Shown piece by piece: positions 18,711-26,666 of a DNA stretch of 64,000 nt. Made by a program: the position numbers and the translations under genes. The stretch comes from Irregularibacter muris (GTDB lineage: Bacteria > Bacillota > Clostridia > Eubacteriales > Garciellaceae). The first letter of the stretch is position 1. Each line of letters opens with the position of its first letter. Below the pieces are notes generated by a model. It did no database searches, had not been told where the DNA came from, and saw only the letters and a list, made by a program, of their open reading frames with translations. The stretch lies in NCBI RefSeq assembly GCF_024622505.1, contig NZ_JANKAS010000010.1, forward strand, positions 1 through 64,000, in the 5' to 3' direction.

Positions 18711-19724
18711 CTACAATCTTCTATTATCTATCTTGGCTATTGCTCTTAAAGAGTCTATGAGGGGAGTGAGTCTTTCAGGTTTTATGGATTGTTGTCCGTC
18801 GCATTTCGCATTGGCGGGGTCATTGTGTACTTCGATGATCAGTCCGTCTGCTCCTGCGGCAATAGCAGCCTTGGCCATAGGTTCTACTAGCCACCACAAT
18901 CCCGTGGCGTGGCTAGGGTCTACAATGACAGGCAGATGACTCATTTTCTTTAATATCGGTACTGCACTAAGGTCTAAGGTGCTTCGGGTATAGCCTTCAA
19001 AGGTTCTTATTCCTCTTTCACAGAGGATAACATTGGGATTGCCCTCTGCTAGAATATATTCTGCTGACATTAAAAATTCTTCCAAAGTAGCGGCTAGTCC
19101 TCTCTTTAATAAAACAGGCTTACGGGTTCTTCCCACTTCCTTTAAAAGGTCAAAATTTTGCATGTTTCTTGCCCCTATTTGGATAATGTCCACATCCTCT
19201 ATAAACTTTTCTATCCAACGGGGAGACATCAATTCTGAGACAATAGGCAAGCCTGTGCTTTCCCTAGCCTTTTTTAATAACTCTAGTCCTTCTTCTCCCA
19301 TTCCTTGAAAGCTATAGGGGGATGTTCTAGGTTTAAAGGCGCCCCCTCTTAAAAATCCCCCTCCAGCCCTCTTTACTTGCTTAGCAATGGAAAGGACCTG
19401 CTCCTGATTTTCTACTGAACAAGGGCCTGCTATAAGGGCTATTTCTTCTCCTCCTATAGCCTTATGGCCTACCTGAATGATAGAATTTTCCGGATGAAAA
19501 AGTCTATTCGCTTTTTTATAAGGTTCTTGAACATAGATGACCTTTTCCACACTTCTATTGCCCTGGATTATGCTAGCATCTATTTTACTGGTATCCCCCA
19601 TGAGTCCTATGATTTTATGATTTTCACCCTGAAATTCATAGGTTTCACATCCTAGGCTAACCATCTTTTTCTTGATTTTTTCCATCCTATCCTGGGGAGT
19701 ATCAGGTTTTAAAACAATAATCAT
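18711..19724 (-). CDS. aroF: DAHP synthase with N-terminal regulatory domain
   Basis: This enzyme condenses phosphoenolpyruvate and erythrose-4-phosphate, opening the shikimate pathway. The 337-residue protein is the type I-beta form. Residues 1-70 (MIIVLKPDTPQDRMEKIKK) form the ferredoxin-like domain used for feedback control in relatives. The barrel follows with IAGPCSVEN, GGAFKPRTSPYSFQG, LLKRGLAAT and IVDPSHATG. It is the first aro gene of the run; aroB, aroA, aroC, chorismate mutase and aroE follow. aroD and aroK are not in the window. Confidence 0.96.
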   Translation of the reverse strand: MIIVLKPDTPQDRMEKIKKKMVSLGCETYEFQGENHKIIGLMGDTSKIDASIIQGNRSVEKVIYVQEPYKKANRLFHPENSIIQVGHKAIGGEEIALIAGPCSVENQEQVLSIAKQVKRAGGGFLRGGAFKPRTSPYSFQGMGEEGLELLKKARESTGLPIVSELMSPRWIEKFIEDVDIIQIGARNMQNFDLLKEVGRTRKPVLLKRGLAATLEEFLMSAEYILAEGNPNVILCERGIRTFEGYTRSTLDLSAVPILKKMSHLPVIVDPSHATGLWWLVEPMAKAAIAAGADGLIIEVHNDPANAKCDGQQSIKPERLTPLIDSLRAIAKIDNRRL

Positions 19725-19751
19725 AGGATTACTTCCTTTCTGATGAGTAGA

Positions 19752-19776
19752 AAAGGGTCATTGGATATGACCCTTT
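19752..19776 (-). terminator. Hairpin between the nitroreductase gene and aroF
   Basis: A perfect 10-bp stem, AAAGGGTCAT/ATGACCCTTT with a 5-nt loop, reads on the minus strand before TTTTCTACTC. It lies 21 nt past the nitroreductase stop and 28 nt before the aroF ATG. It could end the first transcript or act as an attenuator for the aro operon. Confidence 0.6.
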
Positions 19777-19796
19777 AATCTATCTTTTATCTCACT

Positions 19797-20537
19797 CTAC
19801 TGCTTCTTTCCTACAGGAGCTAAATAAACAGTAAACTCTTCCTGACCATCTACCTGAATCAGTTCATCCATCTTTTCTTGATCATAGGATGCTACAGCAC
19901 AGGTGCCCCAGCCTATGGATTGACAGGATAAATATAGATTTTGACAAACATGACCTGCATCTAAAAGAATGAGTTTAGGCGCAGCAACACTGTATCGCCA
20001 TTCACATCGAGCAGGAAAACAGCTCCATATAAATACCACTGCAGCATTGGCAATAAATTTTTGTTCCTCCGCGGCCGCTGCCACCTTGTCTAAAAAATCT
20101 CCAGACTGGACCAATACCAATTGATGATCCTTATGTAGATATCGATATATTCCCTTCTCCAGTCCCTCTACCCTGTTAATGGCTAGATAGGTTTCAAAGG
20201 CATGTCTTGCTCCTCCCGAGGGTACCGGTCTAAAGGTAGCAAAGTTTCTTTTGCCCACGACTTTATCTACTCCTTGGGTTGCCCATAGTAAATAGGCCAG
20301 TTCCTCTAAGCTCATGGAATCTTCGGTATATTTTCTGAGACTCCTTCTCTCTTTAAAGCAGGAATAAATATCTCCATTTTGTATAACCTCACCATCTACC
20401 GGGGGTAAATCTATAATGCTAGCTTCCCCAGAGTAAGGCTTTTGCAAAGGAGGCTGGGGTAATCCCTTTCCCTGGTCTGTCTCACTGGACTCCACTTGGG
20501 GGAAATTAGACTTTAACACTTCTCTATTTATCTTCAT
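19797..20537 (-). CDS. SagB/ThcOx-type nitroreductase-fold oxidoreductase
   Basis: A 246-residue FMN-dependent oxidoreductase of the nitroreductase superfamily. The core begins RRSLRKYTEDSMSLEELAYLLWATQG, with SGGARHAFETYLAINRVEG in the middle and LLDAGHVCQNLYLSCQSIGWGTC toward the end. This layout matches SagB-like stand-alone dehydrogenases. No azoline cyclodehydratase or precursor peptide lies nearby, so a role in peptide-toxin maturation is not indicated. Substrate unknown. It has its own SD (AAGGTG) and precedes the aro operon on the same strand. Confidence 0.85.
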   Translation of the reverse strand: MKINREVLKSNFPQVESSETDQGKGLPQPPLQKPYSGEASIIDLPPVDGEVIQNGDIYSCFKERRSLRKYTEDSMSLEELAYLLWATQGVDKVVGKRNFATFRPVPSGGARHAFETYLAINRVEGLEKGIYRYLHKDHQLVLVQSGDFLDKVAAAAEEQKFIANAAVVFIWSCFPARCEWRYSVAAPKLILLDAGHVCQNLYLSCQSIGWGTCAVASYDQEKMDELIQVDGQEEFTVYLAPVGKKQ

Positions 20538-20761
20538 TTTATCACCTTTCTTCCATTTGATTTTATCTCTACTTAATTATTCCCTATCTAGAGATTTTAT
20601 ATAAACTATAGTATATCCAATACCCTAAAAGTAGTCAAAGTGAAAGTTCAGGCTGTCTAAAAATAGGAAGTTTCTTATTCCTCCTTTGAAGGTACACCTT
20701 TTTCACTGTATACATACAATGAATTGAGTGTAGAAATATTACCAAATGGAGGAGAGTACAA

Positions 20762-21202
20762 ATGCAATTTTGCTATGGAGATAAAAATTATATAAGAATT
20801 TTAGAAGAAGCTGAATTCTGGAAAACCCAAGAATCAGAGCATACAGTAGTTATTCGAGAAGTTGTTGAAAATTTAGAAAAGAAATACGTAGAGATATTAG
20901 AGGATTATCAAGCAACCCTTGGAGCCATGGAAGCCACGGTGGTGCAGTATATTGAGAGATTAGGGCGATCCAATTACATGCTCACCCCTAGGCTAATCCA
21001 AGAAATTAATCAATTGATAGAGGCCACTCTATGTCAAAGTCAAATGTTTGTAAATTTTTTAGCCTCTATGACTTTGGAAAGTACTGCGGTAAAGAGTAAT
21101 CCAACTGCAGTTATCGTCGTTGCCCATATTATTCGAGAATCAGAATACTACATCGGGGTTGCCAAAGCTTATCTTAGTTATGTAAGCTATAGACTAGAAT
21201 GA
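20762..21202 (+). CDS. Small helical protein, DUF2935-like
   Basis: A 146-residue, almost wholly helical soluble protein beginning MQFCYGDKNYIRILEEAEFWKTQESEHT. The EAEFWxxQxSEHT pattern and a second RESEYYIGVAKAY near the C-terminus resemble DUF2935 proteins of Bacilli and Clostridia, whose His/Glu residues may bind metal. Here a single domain is present where many relatives have two. The start has a strong SD (GGAGGAG). It is divergent from the nitroreductase gene and upstream of the H-NOX receptor on the same strand. Function unknown. Confidence 0.65.
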   Translation: MQFCYGDKNYIRILEEAEFWKTQESEHTVVIREVVENLEKKYVEILEDYQATLGAMEATVVQYIERLGRSNYMLTPRLIQEINQLIEATLCQSQMFVNFLASMTLESTAVKSNPTAVIVVAHIIRESEYYIGVAKAYLSYVSYRLE

Positions 21203-21220
21203 ATCAAAAAATAGCCGATT

Positions 21221-21262
21221 AACAATAGGTGGAAGATGGTCTCATGTCTTTCACCTATTGTT
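21221..21262 (+). terminator. Hairpin between the DUF2935-like and H-NOX receptor genes
   Basis: An 11-bp perfect stem, AACAATAGGTG/CACCTATTGTT, with an inner AAGA/TCTT pair. The 3' side reads GTTATAAATTC, so the T run is weak. It may be a poor terminator or a leader structure of the receptor mRNA. Confidence 0.55.
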
Positions 21263-21353
21263 GTTATAAATTCATTTATCCCGTTAGCTAATGGATGCAA
21301 GGGGGTAAAAGGTAGATAGAAAAAATATATAGATAGAAAGAGAGGTTTTTAAT

Positions 21354-23153
21354 ATGAAGGGAACGGTAGTAGCCACTTGGCTAAATACCTTAAAAAAACA
21401 ATATGGCAACGAAGTTATAGGACAAGCTATGAATTTTGCAGGATGGCAAGAGGATAAGATTTTTTCGCCCTTGGAAAATGTGGATGATGGACAACTACAA
21501 AAGCTTATCCAACAGGTAGCAAAAATGAAAAACATCTCCACTGAAGCACTTTGGAAAATCATCGGTGAGGACAATATTAAATCCTTTTATAGGGATTTCC
21601 CTGCTTTTTTCCAGCAGGATAATCTTTATTCCTTTTTACAATCCCTTTTTGATATTCATGTGGTAATGACTAAAAAATTTCCTGGAGCAAAACCACCCTT
21701 GGTGAACATAGAGCCCCTTGGAAAAAATCAAGCTCTCTTTACCTATCAATCCCAAAGGGGAATGTTTGATTATTTACAGGGTCTTTTGCAAGGTTCCCAA
21801 GACTTTTTCGGTGAAAATCTACAAATAGAAGAACTAGAAAAAACCGATACCATGGTAAAGTATAGGCTCACCTTTGAAAAGGATATTTATTATAAAAAGC
21901 TCTTTAAAACCAATAAGGTATTGTCCTTTGGTTTTATCAAAAGTATTCCAGCTAAATTATCTTTTTCTTTATTGCTCCTCAATCTTTTGGTTTTTGTTCC
22001 AACTATAGGTCTTGACAAGCCTATACAGCTGGCAACTGCAGTAACTTTACCTGCTTTTTTTACTTTTTTGCTTTCTAGTCTTTTAATGAGTCCTCAAAGA
22101 TCTATAACCAAAGAAGTGGAAAGAATGCTTAATAACCATTATATTGAAGATGGTGAAATCCTTACTGGAGATTATTATGAAGAGTTTTTCCAGCTTATCC
22201 AACAATATAAAAGAAAAGTGAGAGCAGACTTTGTAGGTTTTAAGGGGATTACCGATGAGATGGGGACCTTTGTGGTCAATGTCAATACCATCGCCAATGA
22301 AATGGATACGACCTCAGGGGAAATATCAGGAGTAGTGGAGCAATTGGCCGGCACTTCCCTTCATCAAGCTGAAAATACTGAAGATGTGGTGTCTATACTA
22401 AATAGTAATATTCAGGCCCTACAGGCAGTGGTAGAAAATGAAAATGCCAATAAAGATGAATTGGAAAAGGCCGTAGATAAAATTAGCAATAGCTATTCCT
22501 CCCTTGAAAATACCAGTCAAAACATTATGAATTCTTTGGAAAAATTCCAAGAAGTCAGGGATAGAGGCGTCGGCCTCCAAGACAAAGCCCAGGATATGAC
22601 CAATATTGTCTCCATTGTTTCTAAAATTTCCAAGCAAACTAATTTATTGGCCCTAAACGCCTCCATTGAAGCAGCCAGCGCCGGAGAGGCAGGCAAAGGG
22701 TTTTCGGTAGTAGCCGAGGAAGTAAGAACCCTTGCGGAGCAAACTCAAAAAGCAGTAGAAGATATACATAGTCATCTAGGATATTTCGTAGGCGAAATTA
22801 AAAGAGTAGTAGAAAGTATAGAGCTACAATATTCTACCCTAGAACAGGAAAGAAACAGTCTAGAAAATGTTCGCCAGGGCAGTCATGAAGCAAATACTTC
22901 TATCCAAAGGGTAGCTTCTTCTATGATTGACACCATAAATGACCTAACCAAAGAAACAGACTCCATCGCCAGCATTTATGAAAACGTCGAATCCCTAGCT
23001 GCCATTGCCCAGGAAAACTCCGCTTCTTCCCAAGAAGTAAGCGCCAATGTTTCCTCCTATACCAATGAGATCAAAAAACTATTGGAAAACATGACAGAGT
23101 TTGAAAAAATAGCGGATTCCTTTAAAACAGAATTGGCTCAATATAAGATCTAA
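21354..23153 (+). CDS. H-NOX (heme gas-sensor) methyl-accepting chemotaxis protein
   Basis: 599 residues. Residues 1-185 are a heme nitric-oxide/oxygen-binding (H-NOX) domain that aligns without gaps to the Caldanaerobacter subterraneus (Tt) H-NOX over residues 1-145. It has proximal heme ligand His102, Pro115, the Tyr131-Ser133-Arg135 propionate motif and the distal-pocket trio Trp9, Asn74 and Tyr140. In the Tt protein this trio stabilises bound O2. Two membrane segments follow (about 198-219 and 226-245), then a methyl-accepting signalling domain with the hairpin tip [16 protein letters not shown] at 429-444. No clear HAMP domain is seen. The heme domain is cytosolic. Predicted role: steering the cell away from or along oxygen or NO. 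Confidence 0.93.
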   Translation: MKGTVVATWLNTLKKQYGNEVIGQAMNFAGWQEDKIFSPLENVDDGQLQKLIQQVAKMKNISTEALWKIIGEDNIKSFYRDFPAFFQQDNLYSFLQSLFDIHVVMTKKFPGAKPPLVNIEPLGKNQALFTYQSQRGMFDYLQGLLQGSQDFFGENLQIEELEKTDTMVKYRLTFEKDIYYKKLFKTNKVLSFGFIKSIPAKLSFSLLLLNLLVFVPTIGLDKPIQLATAVTLPAFFTFLLSSLLMSPQRSITKEVERMLNNHYIEDGEILTGDYYEEFFQLIQQYKRKVRADFVGFKGITDEMGTFVVNVNTIANEMDTTSGEISGVVEQLAGTSLHQAENTEDVVSILNSNIQALQAVVENENANKDELEKAVDKISNSYSSLENTSQNIMNSLEKFQEVRDRGVGLQDKAQDMTNIVSIVSKISKQTNLLALNASIEAASAGEAGKGFSVVAEEVRTLAEQTQKAVEDIHSHLGYFVGEIKRVVESIELQYSTLEQERNSLENVRQGSHEANTSIQRVASSMIDTINDLTKETDSIASIYENVESLAAIAQENSASSQEVSANVSSYTNEIKKLLENMTEFEKIADSFKTELAQYKI

Positions 23154-23158
23154 AAGAA

Positions 23159-23190
23159 AACAAGGGGACGGCTAGCCGTCCCCTTGTCCA
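23159..23190. terminator. Bidirectional terminator after the H-NOX receptor gene
   Basis: A perfect 20-bp palindrome, GGGGACGGCTAGCCGTCCCC, at 23164-23183 between convergent genes. It nearly matches the hairpin after the second chemoreceptor gene at 25801-25824; both contain GACGGCTAGCCGTC. Confidence 0.75.
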
Positions 23191-23198
23191 CTAAAGTA

Positions 23199-23606
23199 CT
23201 AATAAAGATATAGCTCTTCAATGGTATATGCCCTGTATAAATTCAAAGGAAAAGCATTCTTTTTGAGTCTCATCATATAACTTTTCCCTGGCTGTATATC
23301 CTTCCAGATCTCACTAATCGTCATCTCTTTAGGATCTTTGGTCTCTTCAAAATAAAGGAGAAAAGTATAATTATCCCTTACTGAAATTTCCCGTTCTTGC
23401 TGTTCTTTTTTAATATTTTCTCTCCTTTGCTCATCCATTAATTCAAATTGTCCATCATAACAGTTTATATAATAGCTATGACCCTCTTTATACTTGTCAA
23501 TGATATAAAACCAACCATAGTAAAGGTGGCTCACATTGCTGCTATATATAATCGCTATGATGAGTAGTATAATTGCACTAAAAATAATTAATCTTTTCTT
23601 TTTCAT
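23199..23606 (-). CDS. Hypothetical single-pass membrane protein
   Basis: 135 residues with an N-terminal hydrophobic segment (about 5-22, IIFSAIILLIIAIIY) that may be a signal anchor, followed by a Tyr-rich, mostly beta-like extracytoplasmic part. I recognise no domain. The SD is weak (AAGGATG with long spacing). It is convergent with the H-NOX receptor gene and shares its terminator. A real gene is likely from its membrane-protein composition and position, but the function is unknown. Confidence 0.6.
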   Translation of the reverse strand: MKKKRLIIFSAIILLIIAIIYSSNVSHLYYGWFYIIDKYKEGHSYYINCYDGQFELMDEQRRENIKKEQQEREISVRDNYTFLLYFEETKDPKEMTISEIWKDIQPGKSYMMRLKKNAFPLNLYRAYTIEELYLY

Positions 23607-23887
23607 TTTACTTTAACATCCTTATACTACGACATTTTATTAAATACTTTTATATATGATAAATTATAAAATTAAGTCCAACACCTAAAAAGTATTTTTG
23701 TTAGCACTCTCTTTATATACTTCTTTAAGCAAATTTGAATCCCTTTAAGAAAATCATATAACTTTATGTAAAAATATCAGATTTTATGTAGAAAAATAGC
23801 CAATCTTCGTAATCTATTATTTTAATATAGATATATTATTCTAATATATCTGAGACTGTTAAAAAACTATATATATAAAGAAAAATA

Positions 23888-23986
23888 CCTGATTTTGTCA
23901 TTCTGAGCATAGCGAAGAATCTAGCATTTAAGCTGGTTTAAGATTCTTCATTCCGCTACGTTACATTCAGAATGACACAAAACAGG
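23888..23986. repeat. Palindromic dispersed repeat, family Y (copy Y1)
   Basis: About 100 bp of imperfect inverted repeat. The left arm contains TTTGTCATTCTGAGCATAGC and then GAAGAATCT; the right arm returns as AGATTCTTC and GAATGACACAAAA. The outer flanks also show weak complementarity out to about 23850 and 24003. The GTCAT(T/C)CTGAGC...AGCGAAG block recurs at 61839-61963. The rest of the 23607-24200 gap is AT-rich, and I see nothing else in it apart from the SD of the next gene. Confidence 0.75.
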
Positions 23987-24200
23987 ACTTTTTCAACAAC
24001 CTATACTAGAACTATTCACCTACTTTAGAATCCATTATCCCATTAACAAATCTTATTTCTTCCATACAAAAATAAAAACTTTTCAGAATATATTTAACTT
24101 TATCATAATATGTCGATAAATCTATTTAATGGAACAAAGTTTAAATAATTAACACTCGGGGGAGTTCTTTATCCAATTTCAGTATAAGGGGGAAACGACT

Positions 24201-25784
24201 ATGTCAAAGAGAAAAAAACATTTAGAAATCATTATGATTATCTTGGGAGGAATCCTTCTTGTAACCAGTTTTGTACCTATAGAAGGCATAAATTTTTGGA
24301 TACAGGAATCCATAAGGCTACTTGGAATATTTCTTGTAGGATTTTGGGGTTGCCAGCTGATATGGAGAAGGAAATTAGCCTTTATTAAAAGTCGAACAAA
24401 AATCATCCAAGAAAAACAATATGAAAAGACTCTAGACAAATTTAACGTTAAAGATAGTATAAAAAGTTTCCATGATGTCACCGTTGATTTATTCCAAGAG
24501 TCCAAAAAGGCCTATCAAAGCACCTTAAAAACCAGTGTGGAAGTAGCTCAGTCCATAGAAAATCTAAATCATATTATCCATGATATGCAATCTGCCGCAA
24601 GTCAAATTTCCACCTCCACCGATGAACTGGCAGAGGGCTCAAATAATCAGCTAAAATCCTTAAATTCTATAGTAGAAGCCTTCTATGAAGTAAAAAATAA
24701 TTTAAATACCATTAAAATATCCAGCGACTCTTCAGTCAGGGAAGCAGAGTCTTCCTATGAAAGTGCTAAAAATGGTAAGCAATACATAGAGGATACTTTA
24801 AAGGTTATGGATAAGATTAGTGATTTTTCCCAGGATCTTCAGGATGTTGTTTTAGAACTAGAAGAAAGAATTGGAAAAATCAATAGCTTTGTTGATACCA
24901 TCACCTCCATATCCAATCACACAAAACTATTAGCTTTAAACTCTAGCATTGAAGCCGCTAGGGCAGGGGAACATGGAAAGGGCTTTGCGGTTGTAGCTAA
25001 AGAAGTAGGAGAACTGGCCTATAAATCCCAAGAAGCTTCTGATGATATCACAAAAATACTACAAGAGCTTATGAATAAATTAGCCCAATTAAAAGAATAT
25101 GTAGAAAAGAACATCTCAGAAGTTAATGATGGAAAAAATAACGCAAGAATGACTGATGATATTCTCAAAGTCATAGAAAACAATGCCCAACAAACAAGAA
25201 ATAGCATTAGACAAATAAGGGACAATTTTAAAGAGATACAAGAGAAGAATGAGAATATTCATGAGTCAGCCAATGACATTCAATCGGTATCTGAAGCCAA
25301 TGCAGCCAGTAGTCAAGAACTAAATGCTATGCTGGAAGAAATCAATGCAGCCTTTAATAAAATTGCTGCCAATACTGGAGAGGTTAATGGTCTTTCTAGA
25401 GATTTACAAGAAAGCGCTGCTGCCAATGCCATGGAAAATTATATGTATCACAAAGCTTTAAATATCTTACAAGAAATTCAGCATAACCATGATGATCTTA
25501 CTCATTTAAAGGATCTGGCTAAACATTACTGTGTAAGTGATATCTATGTTGTAAATATTACCGGTGAATTTATAGATTCTAGTGAAAAAAGTGCTATTGG
25601 ATTAAATTCCTTTGAAATTGATCCTCTATCCAAGGAAGCATCCAAAACCAAGGAAAAATATATCGCTACTCCCATAAGAAGACGAGTAGAAGATAATGAA
25701 ATGTACAAATTTTTACACTTGCCCTATGAGAATGGAAAGGTGCTAACGGTAGCTCTATCTATGGATTTGTTATTAAGTTTATAG
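24201..25784 (+). CDS. Methyl-accepting chemotaxis protein with a C-terminal sensor-like domain
   Basis: 527 residues. Two membrane segments (about 9-25 and 38-55) are joined by a loop of only about 12 residues, so there is no outside sensor. A long methyl-accepting coiled coil follows, with the tip [19 protein letters not shown] at 241-259. After the coiled coil, residues about 420-527 form a separate globular domain ([13 protein letters not shown], then a Tyr/Arg-rich stretch, [20 protein letters not shown]) resembling part of a Cache/PAS-like fold. A cytosolic sensor after the signalling domain is unusual. It begins behind AAGGGGG and ends at a terminator. Confidence 0.88.
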   Translation: MSKRKKHLEIIMIILGGILLVTSFVPIEGINFWIQESIRLLGIFLVGFWGCQLIWRRKLAFIKSRTKIIQEKQYEKTLDKFNVKDSIKSFHDVTVDLFQESKKAYQSTLKTSVEVAQSIENLNHIIHDMQSAASQISTSTDELAEGSNNQLKSLNSIVEAFYEVKNNLNTIKISSDSSVREAESSYESAKNGKQYIEDTLKVMDKISDFSQDLQDVVLELEERIGKINSFVDTITSISNHTKLLALNSSIEAARAGEHGKGFAVVAKEVGELAYKSQEASDDITKILQELMNKLAQLKEYVEKNISEVNDGKNNARMTDDILKVIENNAQQTRNSIRQIRDNFKEIQEKNENIHESANDIQSVSEANAASSQELNAMLEEINAAFNKIAANTGEVNGLSRDLQESAAANAMENYMYHKALNILQEIQHNHDDLTHLKDLAKHYCVSDIYVVNITGEFIDSSEKSAIGLNSFEIDPLSKEASKTKEKYIATPIRRRVEDNEMYKFLHLPYENGKVLTVALSMDLLLSL

Positions 25785-25797
25785 AATATAATGATCA

Positions 25798-25830
25798 AAA
25801 AAGGAGACGGCTAGCCGTCCCCTTTTTTTC
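25798..25830. terminator. Bidirectional terminator after the second chemoreceptor gene
   Basis: AAGGAGACGGCTAGCCGTCC followed by CCTT forms a near-perfect palindrome (25801-25824), with A and T runs on both sides. It sits between convergent genes and ends both. Confidence 0.9.
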
Positions 25831-26532
25831 CTAATTTTTACTGACAATTTCAATTCCGCCTAATGCAACATTACATTGAATATTTACCACTTTAGTATTT
25901 CCTATTTGATCAGCCTGCAAGGATGAAACCAAGCCTCCTGTGGAGCGATCCAATAGATCCAATCCTCCCAAAACTACATTTCCTGTACAATGTACGGTGA
26001 TATCCGAGGGTACAATAACATCTATTCCTCCCATAATGGCTGTTAGCTGTATATTGGTTTCCCCTTCGGCTATTTCTGCCCATCTGAGGTCTAACTCAAT
26101 CCCTCCCATAATGGCGGTATAAGTATCGTTTTTTAATACCCATTTCGCTTTGCCCCTATCTACTCCTCCCATGAAAGCTAAATTATTTTTAGAGCCTGGC
26201 TTTATACTGGTGATTATGCTTATTCCCATAAATATGATCACCAATGGCCAGAATAAGTCCCAAAGAATGGAAAGATCAATAATAAACCATCCAAAATTAC
26301 GACCTAATTGACTGACCCCCAGCAATAACAAGATAAGCCCCCCGACAGTACTTAACCAACCTTGCTTTCTAAACATCACATCTATCCCCCACAAAATTAA
26401 TGCTAGGGGAATGAGCATTTTAAAAACATAATCAAAATCTATTGCTGCTAAACCAAGGTTCTCTAGTAATAAGGATATTCCAAAAATAATAATAATTAAA
26501 CCAATTAACCATCTACCTTTAAAAATTCTCAT
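25831..26532 (-). CDS. LiaF-like membrane protein
   Basis: 233 residues. Four hydrophobic segments in residues 1-108 form the LiaF-type membrane part. A C-terminal beta-helix-like half shows repeated MGGIxxDL/LGGIxxx units (TAIMGGIELDL, TAIMGGIDVIV, NVVLGGLDLL, NVALGGIEIV). LiaF proteins restrain the LiaRS cell-envelope stress system in Bacilli. No liaRS lies beside it, but a NarL-type two-component system and two exporters follow within 6 kb, so a link to envelope stress is plausible. Good SD (GGAGG). Confidence 0.82.
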   Translation of the reverse strand: MRIFKGRWLIGLIIIIFGISLLLENLGLAAIDFDYVFKMLIPLALILWGIDVMFRKQGWLSTVGGLILLLLGVSQLGRNFGWFIIDLSILWDLFWPLVIIFMGISIITSIKPGSKNNLAFMGGVDRGKAKWVLKNDTYTAIMGGIELDLRWAEIAEGETNIQLTAIMGGIDVIVPSDITVHCTGNVVLGGLDLLDRSTGGLVSSLQADQIGNTKVVNIQCNVALGGIEIVSKN

Positions 26533-26632
26533 ATATGCACCTCCTTATTTCTTCACTGTATTATATTCTTTTTTTCCCTTTTATTTCCTTCTTTATCATT
26601 TTAAATAGATATCTTTTTTAATTCTCCCGGAA

Positions 26633-26663
26633 ATAACACAAGGGAAACATCCTCCCGTGTTGT
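26633..26663 (-). terminator. Terminator after the ABC exporter pair
   Basis: On the minus strand AACACGGGA pairs with TCCCTTGTGTT with bulges, followed by ATTTCC. It lies just past the stop at 26667. The stem is imperfect and the T run short. Confidence 0.5.
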
Positions 26664-26666
26664 TTC

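Noticed and set aside
19797-20537. Thiazole/oxazole-modified peptide biosynthesis via the SagB-like gene
   Set aside because: No SagC/SagD cyclodehydratase genes or precursor peptide frame were seen nearby.
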